Part shown: piece by piece, positions 6,065 to 7,301 of the stretch
How positions within the stretch are numbered: position 1 is the first letter of the stretch
How the letters are laid out: each line of letters opens with the position of its first letter
Source: JBFWUM01 sp050247255
Lineage (GTDB): Bacteria > Acidobacteriota > Vicinamibacteria > Vicinamibacterales > UBA2999
Reading direction: 5' to 3'
Length of the DNA stretch: 7,301 nt
NCBI GenBank assembly: GCA_050247255.1
Contig: JBFWUM010000099.1
Coordinates: forward strand, 1-7,301
Program-made: the position numbers and the translations under genes
The notes under the pieces: generated by a model
Database searches by the model: none
Seen by the model: the letters and a program-made list of their open reading frames with translations, nothing else
What the model was told of the DNA's origin: nothing

Positions 6065-6486
6065 CAGCTGCCGGCGATCGTCTTCACGGTCGCCACCGTA
6101 ATCTTCGGCAGCGGTCCTTCGAGGCCGGTCGAGCCCGGCGCGGGCGCAGGCTCGGGTTCCACCTTCTCGTCAGGAACCGCGGTCACCGACACCTTCTGGC
6201 CGGCGAACGCGGCCAGATCAAGCCCTTCCCTCGCGCTCACCTCGTACACAACCGGCTTTCCGGATGTGCCGACGGCCGTCCAGGCGTCCGCTTTGGGCGA
6301 ACCCTGCTCGACGTTCTTCAAACGGAATCCCGGCAGGCTCGCCGAGGCTTCGAGACACCCGATCAGGGTGATGGTCCTGTGCGCGTCCCGGGCGGGGTCA
6401 GGCGCCGGCCGATCCTGGCCGTGGACCGCCGTCACGAGCACCGAAGCAAGAATGGCCGCGGTCGAAGCGGCTGCAAACAGTCGCAT
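6061..6486 (-). CDS. Small exported protein of unknown function
   Basis: From the ATG at 6486 the product has 141 residues. GGAGGT at 6496-6491 lies four bases before this ATG, which is why I prefer it to the upstream in-frame ATG at 6504 (147 residues, no Shine-Dalgarno). Residues 1-23 (MRLFAAASTAAILASVLVTAV then HG) form a signal peptide. The mature part begins QDRPAPDPARD and has TLIGCLE (Cys 44), a GFRLKNV segment, YEVS, then GLDLAAFAGQKVSVTAV, an acidic Pro-rich loop (105-117) and a C-terminal VKTIAGSC whose last residue is Cys 141. The GCL...FRLKNV...LAAFAGQKVSVT pattern resembles small secreted beta-rich proteins I associate with Acidobacteriota, possibly OB-like; this is from memory and weak. 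The two cysteines could form a disulfide. It lies 45 bases downstream of pruA on the same strand and could share its transcript. Function not recognised. Confidence 0.8.
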   Translation of the reverse strand: MRLFAAASTAAILASVLVTAVHGQDRPAPDPARDAHRTITLIGCLEASASLPGFRLKNVEQGSPKADAWTAVGTSGKPVVYEVSAREGLDLAAFAGQKVSVTAVPDEKVEPEPAPAPGSTGLEGPLPKITVATVKTIAGSC

Positions 6487-6490
6487 GGCA

Positions 6491-6510
6491 ACCTCCAGCT
6501 TCATGGAGGT
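6491..6510 (-). promoter_or_regulatory. Hairpin that masks the ribosome binding site of the small exported protein
   Basis: On the minus strand ACCTCCA-TGAAGC-TGGAGGT is a perfect 7-bp inverted repeat with a six-base loop. The right arm is the Shine-Dalgarno motif GGAGGT of the gene starting at 6486, and the left arm is its exact complement. In RNA this would hide the ribosome binding site until the stem is opened. It lies 21 bases after the pruA stop codon. There is no T-run, so termination is unlikely. Confidence 0.5.
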
Positions 6511-6531
6511 GCATCCCGACTGCCAACCGCA

Positions 6532-7301
6532 TCACTCCTCGGCCATATAGGGATACGAATGATCGGCCGGCGGCGAGAAGGTTTCCTTGATCGAACGCGC
6601 GCTGACCCAGCGGAGGAGGTTCATCTTCGCGCCCGCTTTGTCGTTGGTGCCTGAGCCACGAGCTCCCCCGAACGGCTGCTGGCCGACAACGGCACCAGTC
6701 GGCTTGTCGTTGACGTAGAAGTTTCCCGCCGCATGGCGCAGTGCGGTCCGCGCCTCGAGAATGGCCCCTCGATCGCGCGCGAACACCGACCCGGTCAACG
6801 CGTACGGCGACGTCGTGTCGACCGTCCGCAGCGTCTCCGCCCACCGGGCATCGTCATAGGCATACGCGGTGATGACAGGGCCGAAGATCTCCTCGCACAT
6901 CAGGCGGTAGCCGGGATCCGTGGTTTCGATCAACGTCGGCTCGACGAAGTAGCCGGTCTCGCCCCTCGTCCCGCCGCCCTGGATCACGCGCGCATTCTGC
7001 TTCGCGTCCGCCAGGTAACCGCTGATGCGCTCGAATGCCCTGGCGTCGATCACCGCGCCCATGAAGGTGCGGAAGTCGCGCACGTCGCCGACGCGCAGCG
7101 CACCCATCATGGCCACCACCCGATCCCGCACGTCCGGCCACAGCGATTTCGGCACGTAGATCCGGCTCGCCGCCGAACACTTCTGCCCCTGGTACTCGAA
7201 CCCGCCGCGGACGATGGCGACAGCCAGCGCCTGCACGTCTGCCGATGGATGCGCGACGATGAAGTCCTTGCCGCCGGTTTCGCCGACGATGCGCGGGTAG
7301 C
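6532..7301 (-). CDS. pruA: L-glutamate gamma-semialdehyde (1-pyrroline-5-carboxylate) dehydrogenase, C-terminal part
   Basis: The gene enters from the right edge and the window holds its last 255 complete sense codons plus the stop (TGA, 6534-6532). It is an NAD+-dependent aldehyde dehydrogenase that oxidises glutamate semialdehyde to glutamate, the second step of proline breakdown. Visible motifs are YPRIVGETGGKDF at the edge (active-site Glu codon 7281-7279), the catalytic cysteine in EYQGQKCSA (codon 7179-7177), EEIFGPV, and QQPFGGARGSGTN near the end. HPSAD after GGKDF and the tail RWVSARSIKETF ... YPYM match the single-function P5C dehydrogenase group that includes human ALDH4A1, rather than a PutA fusion; the missing N-terminus cannot confirm this. 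The full protein is probably about 540 residues. A GTG at 7236 is internal and not the start. Confidence 0.92.
   Translation of the reverse strand, partial: YPRIVGETGGKDFIVAHPSADVQALAVAIVRGGFEYQGQKCSAASRIYVPKSLWPDVRDRVVAMMGALRVGDVRDFRTFMGAVIDARAFERISGYLADAKQNARVIQGGGTRGETGYFVEPTLIETTDPGYRLMCEEIFGPVITAYAYDDARWAETLRTVDTTSPYALTGSVFARDRGAILEARTALRHAAGNFYVNDKPTGAVVGQQPFGGARGSGTNDKAGAKMNLLRWVSARSIKETFSPPADHSYPYMAEE

Noticed and set aside
5806..6654. A plus-strand open frame across the end of the FKBP gene, the small exported gene and part of pruA
   Set aside because: It overlaps three well-supported genes in other frames and shows no motif or start signal.

Overview
This 7.3 kb stretch of GC-rich bacterial DNA (most codons end in G or C) is mainly central metabolism. 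The gene styles and the hairpin repeat 'GTCC(R)CC..GG(Y)GGAC-(R)CTACG' between genes suggest a soil-type Acidobacteriota, perhaps class Vicinamibacteria. That placement is inference from impression and no marker gene proves it.

Layout. Positions 1-224 (minus) hold the 5' part of an unrecognised gene. Positions 225-312 are an 88-base gap with two copies of a hairpin repeat. Positions 313-1143 (minus) encode a Cof-type HAD phosphatase. A gap of only 21 bases separates it from a divergent plus-strand operon: sucA (1165-3978, 2-oxoglutarate dehydrogenase E1), sucB (4002-5243, dihydrolipoyl succinyltransferase E2) and an exported protein with two FKBP domains (5240-6064). A third copy of the hairpin repeat straddles the sucA stop codon. 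On the right, on the minus strand, lie the C-terminal half of pruA (L-glutamate gamma-semialdehyde dehydrogenase, 6532-7301, cut by the window edge) and a small exported protein (6061-6486) whose stop codon overlaps the FKBP stop codon. No stretch longer than 300 bases lacks a gene.

How the genes work together. SucA decarboxylates 2-oxoglutarate and SucB transfers the succinyl group to CoA in the TCA cycle. The E3 subunit (lpd) is not in the window. PruA makes glutamate from proline, which feeds 2-oxoglutarate, so the two metabolic parts are one step apart, but they lie on opposite strands and need not be co-regulated. The FKBP protein is probably a periplasmic or surface peptidyl-prolyl isomerase. 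It has no evident biochemical link to the dehydrogenase, yet overlaps sucB by four bases.

The window shows no defence system, mobile element, CRISPR array or RNA gene. The points worth a second look are regulatory and structural: a hairpin repeat that places the stop codons of two unrelated genes in the same phase of the same palindrome; two genes whose start region lies in a perfect 7-bp inverted repeat; a symmetric -10-like element between divergent genes; and the suc-FKBP gene linkage.
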